A stretch of 39,493 nt of DNA from Oligoflexus sp. (lineage in GTDB: Bacteria; Bdellovibrionota_B; Oligoflexia; Oligoflexales; Oligoflexaceae): the NCBI RefSeq assembly GCF_035712445.1, contig NZ_DASTAT010000103.1, positions 1 to 39,493 on the forward strand, in the 5' to 3' direction. The notes under the pieces were generated by a model that was not told where the DNA came from, ran no database searches, and saw nothing but the letters and a program-made list of their open reading frames with translations. Positions 7,628 to 15,711 of the stretch are shown one piece after another. The translations under genes were made by a program, and so were the position numbers. Within the stretch, counting starts at the first letter, position 1, and each line of letters starts with the position of its first letter.

Positions 7628-8905
7628 TCAGGATGCAGGGGCGGTGTGCTGCTCATTCGAAGTCAAGCGTCGTAACGCAAGCTCGGCAAGGTAGTAATCA
7701 AACACGAGCTGAATGTTTTCGACCTGAGTCCGGTAAAGAGTCCGGCTGGCTTCCAGCACATCCGCTCCGCTCCTGACGCCGCGTTCATACTCCTCGCTCG
7801 TCTGTTTCAGGTATTTTCGGGCTTTCTGAAGCTGCTCGTCAGAATCATGGATCAGATCATGCAGCACTTTCATATCATGAAGGTGCTCATGATAGACGGC
7901 CTCGATCTGTTGGGTGCTATGCTGTTTTTGAAGTTCGTAAGCCGAAGCTTCCAGTCTTTTCGCTGAGGCTTCGTTCTGAACGCTCAAGTTATCACCAAGG
8001 GGAATGCTGAGACGGATGCCGGCGGCAAAATCCCTTTTCGGCAAAGAACCGGGTTCCTCCTGCGTTCCCTGCAGAAATTCCTCATAGCTGGCAAAAAGGT
8101 TCACGTCCGGGGTCCATTGTGTGACGGAGGAACCGGCGATCATCTGGGCCTGCTCCGCCTGCAGGGAAAGTTTGCGAACGGCCGGATGAGTCCCGGCAGC
8201 CAGCTTATAGTCCCCTTCCTTGGGTTCGGGTGGATGGGCAAAGGCCCGGTCGAGGGAGATGTTCGCGTCCTCGGGCAACCCGAGGAGGATGCGGAGTTTG
8301 TTGCTCAGCTCGTGCTCCTCCTTGTCAAGATTGCGTTTTTCTCGTTTCAAGGCTGCTTCGTGAAGCTCGAATTCCAAAAGATCCGTATTGGTGGTCAGAC
8401 CTGCGTTCACTTTAACGCGGGATGATTTTTTCTTGGCCGAAGCCACCTGGACAGCTTCGGTCCATGCGTTCTTAAGCTCCCGAACCGATGCAAGCTTCAC
8501 AAAGATTTCACGGGCGAGGCCCAGTTGGTTTCTGAAAACCAGCTGAGCCTCTTCGCTGCGGATGGCTGTTTCTTTGTCCTGAAGCGTGTCTTTCAGGGCA
8601 TCACGGTTCCCGCGATAAAGGTTGACGCTCCCTTCCACTTTGAAAAAGGGGGCGCTCTCTCCACTGCCGTCGACCTCACGCACACCGCGCAGGCCGGATT
8701 CAAGATCCAGCTTTGGGTATCGTGCGCGCGCCTGATAGCCTTGCCTTGCGGCCGATGCTTCTTTCAGAAACTCAGCCGCCTTCACTTCCTTGCTATTCTT
8801 TTGAACCCGTTGAGGCAGTTCATCGTACTTCACAAGCACAGTTTCGCGCGCCAGCAGGTTCGTTGGCAGGAGCAGGAGGGTGAGGAGTGATGCCCATGAC
8901 TTCAT
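7628..8905 (-). CDS. TolC/CzcC-type outer-membrane efflux channel
   Basis: This 425-residue outer-membrane factor belongs to a tripartite RND pump. The signal peptide MKSWASLLTLLLLPTNLLA is followed by two long alpha-helical, coiled-coil-rich repeats typical of outer membrane efflux protein domains. Examples are KVNAGLTTNTDLLEFELHEAA in the first and YERGVRSGADVLEASRTLY in the second, the paired 'G..s..dlle...' elements of the family. An in-frame ATG exists at 9037, but the ATG at 8905 begins the signal peptide and has AAGGATCC just upstream. It lies 13 bases after the small periplasmic protein and is the last gene of the metal efflux operon. TolC-like fold is certain; the CzcC/CusC label rests on the neighbouring pump. 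Confidence 0.88.
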   Translation of the reverse strand: MKSWASLLTLLLLPTNLLARETVLVKYDELPQRVQKNSKEVKAAEFLKEASAARQGYQARARYPKLDLESGLRGVREVDGSGESAPFFKVEGSVNLYRGNRDALKDTLQDKETAIRSEEAQLVFRNQLGLAREIFVKLASVRELKNAWTEAVQVASAKKKSSRVKVNAGLTTNTDLLEFELHEAALKREKRNLDKEEHELSNKLRILLGLPEDANISLDRAFAHPPEPKEGDYKLAAGTHPAVRKLSLQAEQAQMIAGSSVTQWTPDVNLFASYEEFLQGTQEEPGSLPKRDFAAGIRLSIPLGDNLSVQNEASAKRLEASAYELQKQHSTQQIEAVYHEHLHDMKVLHDLIHDSDEQLQKARKYLKQTSEEYERGVRSGADVLEASRTLYRTQVENIQLVFDYYLAELALRRLTSNEQHTAPAS

Positions 8906-8918
8906 TGAAGGATCCTTT

Positions 8919-9371
8919 TTAGTCGAGATTGTCGAAGGCGGACAGGAGTTCCTTGTCCTTCGCTTTGAAAACAAAATCAAGGTTGAAAGGCTTGCCGATG
9001 GGCGCAGGCATCTGACCGGAGAAAGCTTTGCCATCATAGGTGATGGTAAAGTCCTTGGACTGCCACTTGCCCTTTTTCTCCGTGGCCATCGTCACCTTCG
9101 CCGTCTTGTCCCAGGCGCTGGCATCGACGGGTTTCATCTCGGCGTCATAGACATAGACCTGAAGCTTGCCGTCCGGCGAGCGCACCAGCTCGGCCTTGTT
9201 CATAAGCTGCGCCTTGGGCCCAAGCTTTGCATCCTTTTTCGCGACGACCGCGGAAACCAGTCCACCGAATTTCCCCGTATCCGAGAGTTTGGGGCCATGG
9301 CCTTCATCATGAGCCAGGGCTGGGATGCTGGAGGCGAACGAGATAGCCAGGAGCAGTGCACTCAATTTCAT
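8919..9371 (-). CDS. Small periplasmic protein of the metal efflux operon
   Basis: This is a 150-residue exported protein. The signal peptide MKLSALLLAISFASSIPALA is followed by the short His-containing N-terminus HDEGHGP, then a compact beta-rich domain (LQVYVYDAEMKPVDAS, GQMPAPIGKPFNLDFVFKAK). The region FGGLVSAVV...LVRSPDGKLQVYVYD resembles the N-terminal metal-handling segment found in some CzcB/CusB adaptors, but no lipoyl, barrel-sandwich or coiled-coil hairpin follows. It overlaps the pump gene by four bases (ATGA) and precedes the channel gene by 13, so it is part of the efflux operon. It may deliver or sense metal in the periplasm (inference). The family is not recognised with certainty. 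Confidence 0.75.
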   Translation of the reverse strand: MKLSALLLAISFASSIPALAHDEGHGPKLSDTGKFGGLVSAVVAKKDAKLGPKAQLMNKAELVRSPDGKLQVYVYDAEMKPVDASAWDKTAKVTMATEKKGKWQSKDFTITYDGKAFSGQMPAPIGKPFNLDFVFKAKDKELLSAFDNLD

Positions 9372-12300
9372 AAAAGTTCTCCTTGATTCGCTTGAAAGCG
9401 AAGATATTGCTCAGAAGCCTTCTGACCGAAGAGGTAAAAGGCCGTCGGAGTCACGATCAGATCCAGGAAGGTCGAGGACACGAGTCCGCCGACGATCACC
9501 ACCGCGACCGGGTGAAGAATTTCCTTGCCTGGCTCGCCGGCCGCGAGCAGCAGGGGAATGAGGGCCAGGGCGGCGGTCGATGCGGTCATGAGCACGGGCA
9601 CCAGTCTTTCCAGGGTGCCGCGCAGGATCATGTCTTTGCCAAAGGTTTCGCCCTCTTCTTTCATGAGATGAAGGTAGTGGCTCACCATCAGGATTCCATT
9701 GCGTGAGGCAATGCCGCAGAGGGTAATAAAGGCGATCAGCGTGGCGACGGAGAGGACTCTTTCGGTCATATAGATGGCCAGAACGCTGCCGATCAGAGCC
9801 AGGGGAATGTTCAGCATCACCTGAATGCTCAGGATCCATGAACGGAAATGCAGGTAAAGAACGGTAAAGATTCCCAGAAGCGACAGAAGCCCTAGCACGA
9901 GTATCCTTTGCGAAGCCTGCTGCTGACTTTCAAACTGCCCGCCTAGCTTGATGAAATAGCCGGCAGGAAGCGTCAATTCACTGAGCTTTTTCTGTATATC
10001 CTGGACCGTTGTGCCCAAGTCCCGGCCCTGGGTGTTGGCGGAAACCACGATGCGCCTTTGCATGTCCTCGCGGTTGATCATGTTCGGACCGCTGCCCTGA
10101 TAGATTCGCGAGACATCCGCAAGCGTCACGCCCTGGCCACTGGGAAGGACTTTAATGAGTGTCGAACCGATACTCTCGGGACTGGCCCGCGATTCATCAT
10201 CCAAGCGCATGAAGATATCATGGATTCTCTGGCCTTCAATAAATTGTCCGGCGGATTCGCCATTCAAGGCGATTTCCAGATCTTCGGCCAGGGCTCCTGA
10301 TTTGATGCCGACCTTTCCCGCCTCGTCCCGATCCACGGCGATCTTCAGTTGTGGTATCAGAACGAGGGGCTCGACCTGAAGATCAACGACGCCCGGGATT
10401 TTCTCCAAGAGACCATAAGTTTCGCCGGCGAGCCGCCGCAGCTCACTTAACTCCGGCCCGAAAATCTTCACCGCGATCTGGGCCCGCACACCGGACAGCA
10501 GATGATCCAGGCGATGGCCGATGGGTTGGCCGAGGTTTACATAGACGTCTCCCGTCGCTTCGATTTTCTCTCGTATTTCTTTTAATACGATCGGCCTGGG
10601 TCTTCCTCCTTCCTTGAAATCCACATCGATCTCGTGCCAATGGACGCCTTCGGCATGCTCATCCATCTCGGCCCGTCCCGTGCGCCTGACCGTGGACGCC
10701 ACCTCGGGCACCGAGAGGATGGCTTCCTCGACTTTGATGCCGAGTTTATCCGAGGCCGCAAGAGAAATGCCAGGAGCGCCTGCGACGCCGATCGTGGCTG
10801 TGCCTTCGTTGAAATTGGGCAGAAAGTTGCGGCCCATTTTGGGTATCAGGCTCAAAGCGAAGACGAGTAGACCGATGGAGACTCCGAAGACCAACCAGGG
10901 TCTCGGCATAGTGAAGGTCACAATCCGACGCGCGATCTGCTTCAGCATGCGAACAAAGAATCCATCTTCGCCATGGGCAATAGCTTTGGACTGAGGCAGG
11001 AAATAGGAGCAGAGCACGGGAGTGATGGTCAAAGAAATTACCAAGGAAGCCAGGATGGAAATGATGTAGGCGATTCCCAGCGGAACGAAGAGCCGGCCTT
11101 CAATGCCGCCGAGGGCGAAGAGAGGCAGGAAAACGAGACAGACGATGACGGTCGAAATCACAATGGAATTTCGGACTTCGGATGAGGCGGCGTAGATGAC
11201 CTGTAGGGGATTTTGAGGTGACGCCGAGAGTTTATTCTCGCGGAGCCTGCGGAAGACGTTCTCGACATCGACGATGGCGTCATCCACCAGTTCACCTATG
11301 GCGACGGCCAATCCACCCAGAGTCATGGTGTTGACGCCAAGTCCCACGAGATGGAATACGATCGCGGTCGTGATCAAGGATACGGGAATGGCCACCAGGG
11401 TGATCGCCGTGGTGCGGATATTCAGTAGAAAAAGGAAGAGAATGACGGCGACCATGATGATCCCATCCCTCAGGGCTTCTTTCACATTGTCGATGGCGGT
11501 TTCGATGAAGTGCGCCTGGCGGAAGAGGTTTTTCTCGATCCTGATGCCGTTGGGAATGGATGGGGTCAGCTCATCCAGCTTTTTGTCGATCTGGGCGGTC
11601 AAGTCAATGGTACTGGCATTGGGCTGTTTTTGAATCGTGAGGATAACGGAATGCTTGCCGTTGATGCTGCCCTCGCCGCGTTTCAATCGCGCGCCGAGCT
11701 TGACTTCGGCGACGTCTCGGATGAAAACCGGCTGGCCGAAGTGCATCCCCACGACCGAGTCTTTAATATCATCGAGCGAAGTCACGCGACCAAGAGGGCG
11801 AATCAGGAATTCCTTGTCGCCGATATCAAGAAAGCCTCCTGTGGTATTTTCGCTCACCTCGTGAAGCGCTTCCTTGAACTGCTCCAGCGAAATCCCCCGC
11901 TTTTGCAGTGCCTGGCTTGAAACCAGGATTTGATACTGTTTGACCTCGCCGCCCATAACGATGACCTGGCTGATCCCGGGGATGGTCATCAGCTGCGGAC
12001 GCAGAGTCCAATCCGCATACGAGCGGAGGTCCATGGGTGAGCTGCTGCCATCTGCGGCTGTCACGCCCACGAACTGAATTTCGCCCATGATCGAGGTCAC
12101 AGGCCCCATGACGGGGATGATGCCAGGTGGCAGACGACCTTGGAGAAGCTGCAGCCGTTCGGCAATGAGCTGACGGTTGTGAAAAATTTCCGTGCCCCAA
12201 TCGAATTCCACATGAAGGATGGCAATGCCGATGCCGCTGGATGATCGGACCCTCAGAACGCCCGGCGCTCCGTTCAAAACCGATTCGATGGGCACGGTGA

Positions 12301-12493
12301 CCAGCGACTCGACTTCTTCGGGGGCGAGGCCGTGAGCTTCCGCTAAAACGGCAACCGTGGGTCGATTCAGGTTGGGCAGGACGTCGACCGGCAGCTTTTG
12401 GGCCACCACCAATCCATAAGCACAGATAGCAAGGAGCAAACCCAGAATCGTCAGACGATGATTCAAGGAATAGCGAATAATAGCAGTGAGCAT
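9368..12493 (-). CDS. Heavy-metal efflux RND transporter, CzcA/CusA family
   Basis: This 1041-residue inner-membrane proton/metal antiporter has the full length for the HME-RND class. It starts with MLTAIIRYSLNHRLTILG (TM1) and has two large periplasmic loops separating TM1/2 and TM7/8. The TM4 signature AIGELVDDAIVDVENVFRRL (residues 398-417) places acidic residues at 404, 405 and 411 for proton relay, as in CzcA and CusA. GDRNFLPNF-like and GAPGISLAAS segments and the final TM block (LRGTLERLVPVLMTASTAAL) are also family-typical. The ATG at 12493 has GGAGAAG upstream and matches the conserved N-terminus, unlike the in-frame ATG at 12523. The substrate cation is unknown; a His-rich protein upstream points to Zn/Co/Cd/Ni or Cu. 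Confidence 0.93.
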   Translation of the reverse strand: MLTAIIRYSLNHRLTILGLLLAICAYGLVVAQKLPVDVLPNLNRPTVAVLAEAHGLAPEEVESLVTVPIESVLNGAPGVLRVRSSSGIGIAILHVEFDWGTEIFHNRQLIAERLQLLQGRLPPGIIPVMGPVTSIMGEIQFVGVTAADGSSSPMDLRSYADWTLRPQLMTIPGISQVIVMGGEVKQYQILVSSQALQKRGISLEQFKEALHEVSENTTGGFLDIGDKEFLIRPLGRVTSLDDIKDSVVGMHFGQPVFIRDVAEVKLGARLKRGEGSINGKHSVILTIQKQPNASTIDLTAQIDKKLDELTPSIPNGIRIEKNLFRQAHFIETAIDNVKEALRDGIIMVAVILFLFLLNIRTTAITLVAIPVSLITTAIVFHLVGLGVNTMTLGGLAVAIGELVDDAIVDVENVFRRLRENKLSASPQNPLQVIYAASSEVRNSIVISTVIVCLVFLPLFALGGIEGRLFVPLGIAYIISILASLVISLTITPVLCSYFLPQSKAIAHGEDGFFVRMLKQIARRIVTFTMPRPWLVFGVSIGLLVFALSLIPKMGRNFLPNFNEGTATIGVAGAPGISLAASDKLGIKVEEAILSVPEVASTVRRTGRAEMDEHAEGVHWHEIDVDFKEGGRPRPIVLKEIREKIEATGDVYVNLGQPIGHRLDHLLSGVRAQIAVKIFGPELSELRRLAGETYGLLEKIPGVVDLQVEPLVLIPQLKIAVDRDEAGKVGIKSGALAEDLEIALNGESAGQFIEGQRIHDIFMRLDDESRASPESIGSTLIKVLPSGQGVTLADVSRIYQGSGPNMINREDMQRRIVVSANTQGRDLGTTVQDIQKKLSELTLPAGYFIKLGGQFESQQQASQRILVLGLLSLLGIFTVLYLHFRSWILSIQVMLNIPLALIGSVLAIYMTERVLSVATLIAFITLCGIASRNGILMVSHYLHLMKEEGETFGKDMILRGTLERLVPVLMTASTAALALIPLLLAAGEPGKEILHPVAVVIVGGLVSSTFLDLIVTPTAFYLFGQKASEQYLRFQANQGELL

Positions 12494-12592
12494 CAACTTC
12501 TCCGCAAGCCTGGGACGCAGCAAATGTTATACGTGCAGACGGATACTCCGTACAGCAGCGTGTCCTTGTCATAAAAATGAGAAGGTCCTGGC

Positions 12593-12934
12593 TTAGGCAA
12601 TAGGAGGTCGCAGAAGGCTGGCTAAAAAGGGATCGCAGATGAGGGTCTTCACGTGCATCAAAGGCGGAGGTTGAAATATGGATTCCCGATGGAACACCAG
12701 GGCATGGGAAAGGGGCAGGGCGGGATGCGCGAAGAGTCCCCAAACGTCTCGACTATGGCTGTGATCCTGCTGATGCGCAGCACCCTTCTGGCTGTGATCC
12801 TGCTGAAGCGGCTCGGAATCGTGGTCGTGATCATGATCATGATGCGCGACGTGGATGACCGTTTTCACATATTTCAAACTGTGAAAAGGTAAAGTCAGGA
12901 GTAAAGCAATAATGTAGCCTAGGACGTTTTTCAT
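12593..12934 (-). CDS. Small His-rich exported or membrane-tethered protein, first gene of the efflux operon
   Basis: This 113-residue protein has an N-terminal hydrophobic segment (residues 5-17) followed by a His/Asp-rich stretch (HVAHHDHDHDHD, then HQQDHSHSRD), so it probably binds divalent metals outside the cytoplasm. It ends with LRPPIA. Small His-rich proteins with short PP-containing tails are found at the head of some Czc-type efflux operons (CzcI-like), and the position 99 bases upstream of the RND pump matches. I cannot name the family with certainty. The start lacks a strong ribosome-binding site (GAGAC just upstream), so the N-terminus is provisional. A role as metal buffer or signal for induction is inference. 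Confidence 0.7.
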   Translation of the reverse strand: MKNVLGYIIALLLTLPFHSLKYVKTVIHVAHHDHDHDHDSEPLQQDHSQKGAAHQQDHSHSRDVWGLFAHPALPLSHALVFHRESIFQPPPLMHVKTLICDPFLASLLRPPIA

Positions 12935-13033
12935 GTCTCAACCGTGAGTGAACAACGGCTGTACGATACTAGCTTCACGAGCGGGACGCTATAAGTCATA
13001 TTAACATGCGTAAGAACTTGTTAAGGAGGACCG

Positions 13034-13891
13034 ATGGGAGAAGCGCCCTGGATGACAATTCGCAGAGCCACCACTGCCGATGCTCCCGGCATCGCCAGAG
13101 TTCATGTGGAAACCTGGCGTTCCACCTATCAGGGCCTGGTCCCTGATGACTATCTTGCTGGGCTTTCGATTCCGGCTCGACAGGAATTTTGGGACAAGCT
13201 GATCCGCCAGCAGCCCCCGCGGGAGCATCTCTTTGTTGCCGAGGATCCGTCAGGCAAGATCGTGGGCATGATTTCGGGAGGACGGAATCGCAGCGAGCTG
13301 CCTTACGACGGCGAGGTCAAGGCCATCTATGTCCTGAAAGAGAATCAGGGTCAGGCGCTCGGCAGACGTCTATTTCAGGCGTCCGTGAATCAACTCGCTG
13401 ATGATGGTTTTCGAAGCTTCATGGTTTGGGTTCTGGAACAGAATCCTGCCTGTGGTTTTTACACGCACCAGGGCGGACGGGCAGTCGGCGAGGCGGATGA
13501 GAATATCGGGGGAAAAACGCTCAAAGAACTGGCCTTCGCCTGGGACGATCTGCAGCGTCTCACGACGGCAAAGCGGATTTACCATATCACGGATCAAGCC
13601 CTGTGGCGGAAAGCTCTGGGGCAAGGGATCTATGAACATCCGTCCCTTAAGCAGGAAGGTTTTATTCACGCTTCCGAGCGATCCCAATTGCTGGGAGTGG
13701 CGAATCGCTATTTTCAAAAAGTGAAGGATTTGCTTGTGCTGGAATTGGACGCATCTCGACTGCAAGCGCCACTTCGCTTCGAGAATACAACAGGCGGTAC
13801 CGAACTCTTCCCGCATATCTATGGGCCTATCCATCCTGATGCCGTGCTGCTGGTCCATACCCTTGAGGCACTTTGCCCGGATCGAAACTGA
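13034..13891 (+). CDS. GNAT N-acetyltransferase fused to a DUF952 domain
   Basis: This is a 285-residue two-domain soluble protein. Residues of about 8-165 are a GNAT acetyltransferase: TIRRATTADAPGIARVHVETWRSTYQG, the VKAIYVLKENQGQALGRRLF strand-loop that binds acetyl-CoA pyrophosphate, and WVLEQNPACGFYTHQGGRAVG. Residues of about 177-275 are a DUF952 domain (IYHITDQALWRKA, EGFIHASERSQL, LRFENTTGGTELFPHIYGPI). DUF952 is most often a stand-alone protein of about 110 residues, so the fusion is notable. The ATG has AAGGAGG at 13023-13029. It is divergent from the efflux operon with a 99-base gap and is followed by 199 bases before the hydrogenase operon. Substrates are unknown. Confidence 0.88.
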   Translation: MGEAPWMTIRRATTADAPGIARVHVETWRSTYQGLVPDDYLAGLSIPARQEFWDKLIRQQPPREHLFVAEDPSGKIVGMISGGRNRSELPYDGEVKAIYVLKENQGQALGRRLFQASVNQLADDGFRSFMVWVLEQNPACGFYTHQGGRAVGEADENIGGKTLKELAFAWDDLQRLTTAKRIYHITDQALWRKALGQGIYEHPSLKQEGFIHASERSQLLGVANRYFQKVKDLLVLELDASRLQAPLRFENTTGGTELFPHIYGPIHPDAVLLVHTLEALCPDRN

Positions 13892-14090
13892 AGATCATGC
13901 CACAGGACTCAAGCTTGAGGCGCTTCAAAAACTGTGGCAGATGGCGCAAAAATCTCTCCATTCCCTCTGTCTGAGTATACTCATCACGGACGAAGATCCA
14001 TGATACGGGCTGCATTTGCCGTAAAAAACCGCCTTTGGTATGTCCATTGCTTTTCCATCCTAAATAAGCACTCACTTGCGAGGTGAGCTG

Positions 14091-15248
14091 ATGAAAAATG
14101 ATAAGGACAGGCAGGCGTATGTCATGCAAGGAAGCCAGGACCTGCGCGCTCTGTTCGAGTCGATCCAGCGAGCCGGCTACCGCATCGCGGGACCGAGGTT
14201 TCGGGATTCTGCGATCGTCTTCGAATTCCTGGAACGATTCGAAGACCTGCCCTTTGGTTTCGAAGAGAGTCAGAAGCCAGGATCATACCGGCTCAAGGCC
14301 GCGGCGAATGCCTTCTACTTTGCCTATAGCGTCGGGCCTCAATCACTGAAGGCCATTCTTCACCCCGCGCGGCGCAAGCTGTTTGAGGGGAACAGAGTCG
14401 GTGGCCATTGGCAATTCACTGCCGAGGAAAAGGAAGAGCCGCCTGTCGCCCTGTTTGGAATAAGATCGTGCGATCTGAAGGCACTGCATGAGTTGGATAA
14501 AGTTTTTCAGGGCCGCAATGCGATCGATGCGCATTATAGCCGGCGGCGCCAGGGCCTGATCGTGGTCAGTGCGAGCTGCCGCAAGCCTTCTGAACTTTGC
14601 TTCTGCACATCCATGGGGCACGGACCCATGGCCACCGATGGCTTTGATATCAATCTTACGGAATACCTTTCCCATCAGCGGCATGAATTTCTGGCAAGAC
14701 CCGGCACGGCGCGTGGTCATGAGTTTTTAAAGTCCCTTGATCTTCGTGTCGCCGATGAGCTTGCCATGGACGAGGAAGAAACCGTGGTGCGGAAGGCCAG
14801 GGAAAGGATCAAAAAAACCCTGCCCACCAAGGGTCTGCCGACTTTTCTGAAAGACAACCTGGAGCATCCACAGTGGGATGATGTCGCACGGCGCTGCCTC
14901 AGCTGCGGAAATTGCACCATGGTCTGCCCCACCTGCTTTTGTACGACGGTTGATGACATCACGGATTTAAGAGGGGAGCACACGGAACGCTGGTTGCGCT
15001 GGGATTCCTGCTTCAACTTCGATTTCAGTTTTATTCATGGGGGAGCCGTGCGCCCCACGACGCGATCACGCTATCGTCAATGGTTGACTCATAAGTTGGC
15101 GACCTGGCACGATCAATTCAAGAGCTGGGGCTGTGTCGGCTGTGGCCGCTGCATCGCCTGGTGCCCGGTGGGCATTGATTTGACCGAAGAGGTGAAAAGC
15201 ATGAAGGTTACGCATGAAGAATCTTACGGACACAATAAGCTCGTTTGA
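14091..15248 (+). CDS. hyhB: Group 3b [NiFe] hydrogenase, iron-sulfur beta subunit
   Basis: This 385-residue cytoplasmic electron-transfer subunit resembles the beta subunit of archaeal sulfhydrogenases and the AsrA subunit of sulfite reductase. The N-terminal half contains the family segment FGIRSCDLKALHELDKVF. Two 4Fe-4S ligand sets follow: CLSCGNCTMVCP at about residues 270-281 and CVGCGRCIAWCP at about 347-358. It would pass electrons between the small subunit and the flavin subunit. The ATG at 14091 is preceded by AGGTGAG at 14081-14087; an in-frame TTG at 14076 is less likely. It is the first gene of the hydrogenase operon, and its last 35 bases overlap the cNMP-binding gene. Confidence 0.9.
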   Translation: MKNDKDRQAYVMQGSQDLRALFESIQRAGYRIAGPRFRDSAIVFEFLERFEDLPFGFEESQKPGSYRLKAAANAFYFAYSVGPQSLKAILHPARRKLFEGNRVGGHWQFTAEEKEEPPVALFGIRSCDLKALHELDKVFQGRNAIDAHYSRRRQGLIVVSASCRKPSELCFCTSMGHGPMATDGFDINLTEYLSHQRHEFLARPGTARGHEFLKSLDLRVADELAMDEEETVVRKARERIKKTLPTKGLPTFLKDNLEHPQWDDVARRCLSCGNCTMVCPTCFCTTVDDITDLRGEHTERWLRWDSCFNFDFSFIHGGAVRPTTRSRYRQWLTHKLATWHDQFKSWGCVGCGRCIAWCPVGIDLTEEVKSMKVTHEESYGHNKLV

Positions 15249-15711
15249 ATTTTTTCAGGGTCTGCCGCAGTATGCTCTGGAGATTTTAAGCGGCTGCGCT
15301 CAGCGGCAGGACTGGCCTGTTCATTCTTATTTAGCGGAAGAAGGTTCACGCGCGGACTATTTTTATGCGGTGGAGGATGGACGCCTTTCCATCGAACTCC
15401 ATAGGCCTGGCCTGGGTCGCCATGTCATACAAACTTTGGGGAGAGGACAGGTGGCTGGCTGGAGCTGGCTCTTTCCACCTCACCTTTGGACCTTCGATAT
15501 AAGGGCTTTGAGTCCCGTGAGAGTTTTGGCCTTTCAAGGGGACTGCCTGCTCAAGCTTTGCTCGGAGCACCCGGAGGTAGGCTATATCATGATGCGGCGC
15601 CTGGCTCATGTGATTGCAAAGCGATTGCAGGCCACGCGTCTTCAGCTGCTGGATATTTATGGAAGCACGGTGCCCGCGAGAGTTGCCGATGAAAAATCCC
15701 TGGCTCCCTGA
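15214..15711 (+). CDS. Cyclic nucleotide-binding (CRP-like sensor) domain protein without a DNA-binding domain
   Basis: This 165-residue protein is a single cNMP/CRP-type beta-roll: FFQGLPQYALEILSGCAQ, LAEEGSRADYFYAVEDGRL, then RHVIQTLGRGQVAGWSWLF in the place of the phosphate-binding cassette. The C-terminal helices (HVIAKRLQATRLQLLDIYG) are where a dimerisation helix would lie. No helix-turn-helix follows, so it is not a transcription factor of the CRP/FNR kind. It overlaps the beta-subunit gene by 35 bases and the gamma-subunit gene by 23, which implies tight co-translation. It may regulate or scaffold the hydrogenase in response to a nucleotide or redox signal (inference). The usual cassette Arg for cAMP is not obvious, so the ligand is open. 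Confidence 0.85.
   Translation: MKNLTDTISSFEFFQGLPQYALEILSGCAQRQDWPVHSYLAEEGSRADYFYAVEDGRLSIELHRPGLGRHVIQTLGRGQVAGWSWLFPPHLWTFDIRALSPVRVLAFQGDCLLKLCSEHPEVGYIMMRRLAHVIAKRLQATRLQLLDIYGSTVPARVADEKSLAP

Noticed and set aside
13908..13919. Perfect 12-base palindrome CTCAAGCTTGAG after the GNAT-DUF952 gene
   Set aside because: It has no loop and no T-run, so it is not a terminator. It does not match an FNR or other known box, and a single 12-base palindrome can be chance.
13827..14129. 100-codon minus-strand frame spanning the gap before the hydrogenase operon
   Set aside because: It overlaps both neighbouring genes, has no visible ribosome-binding site and matches no family. The 199-base gap more likely holds the operon promoter.
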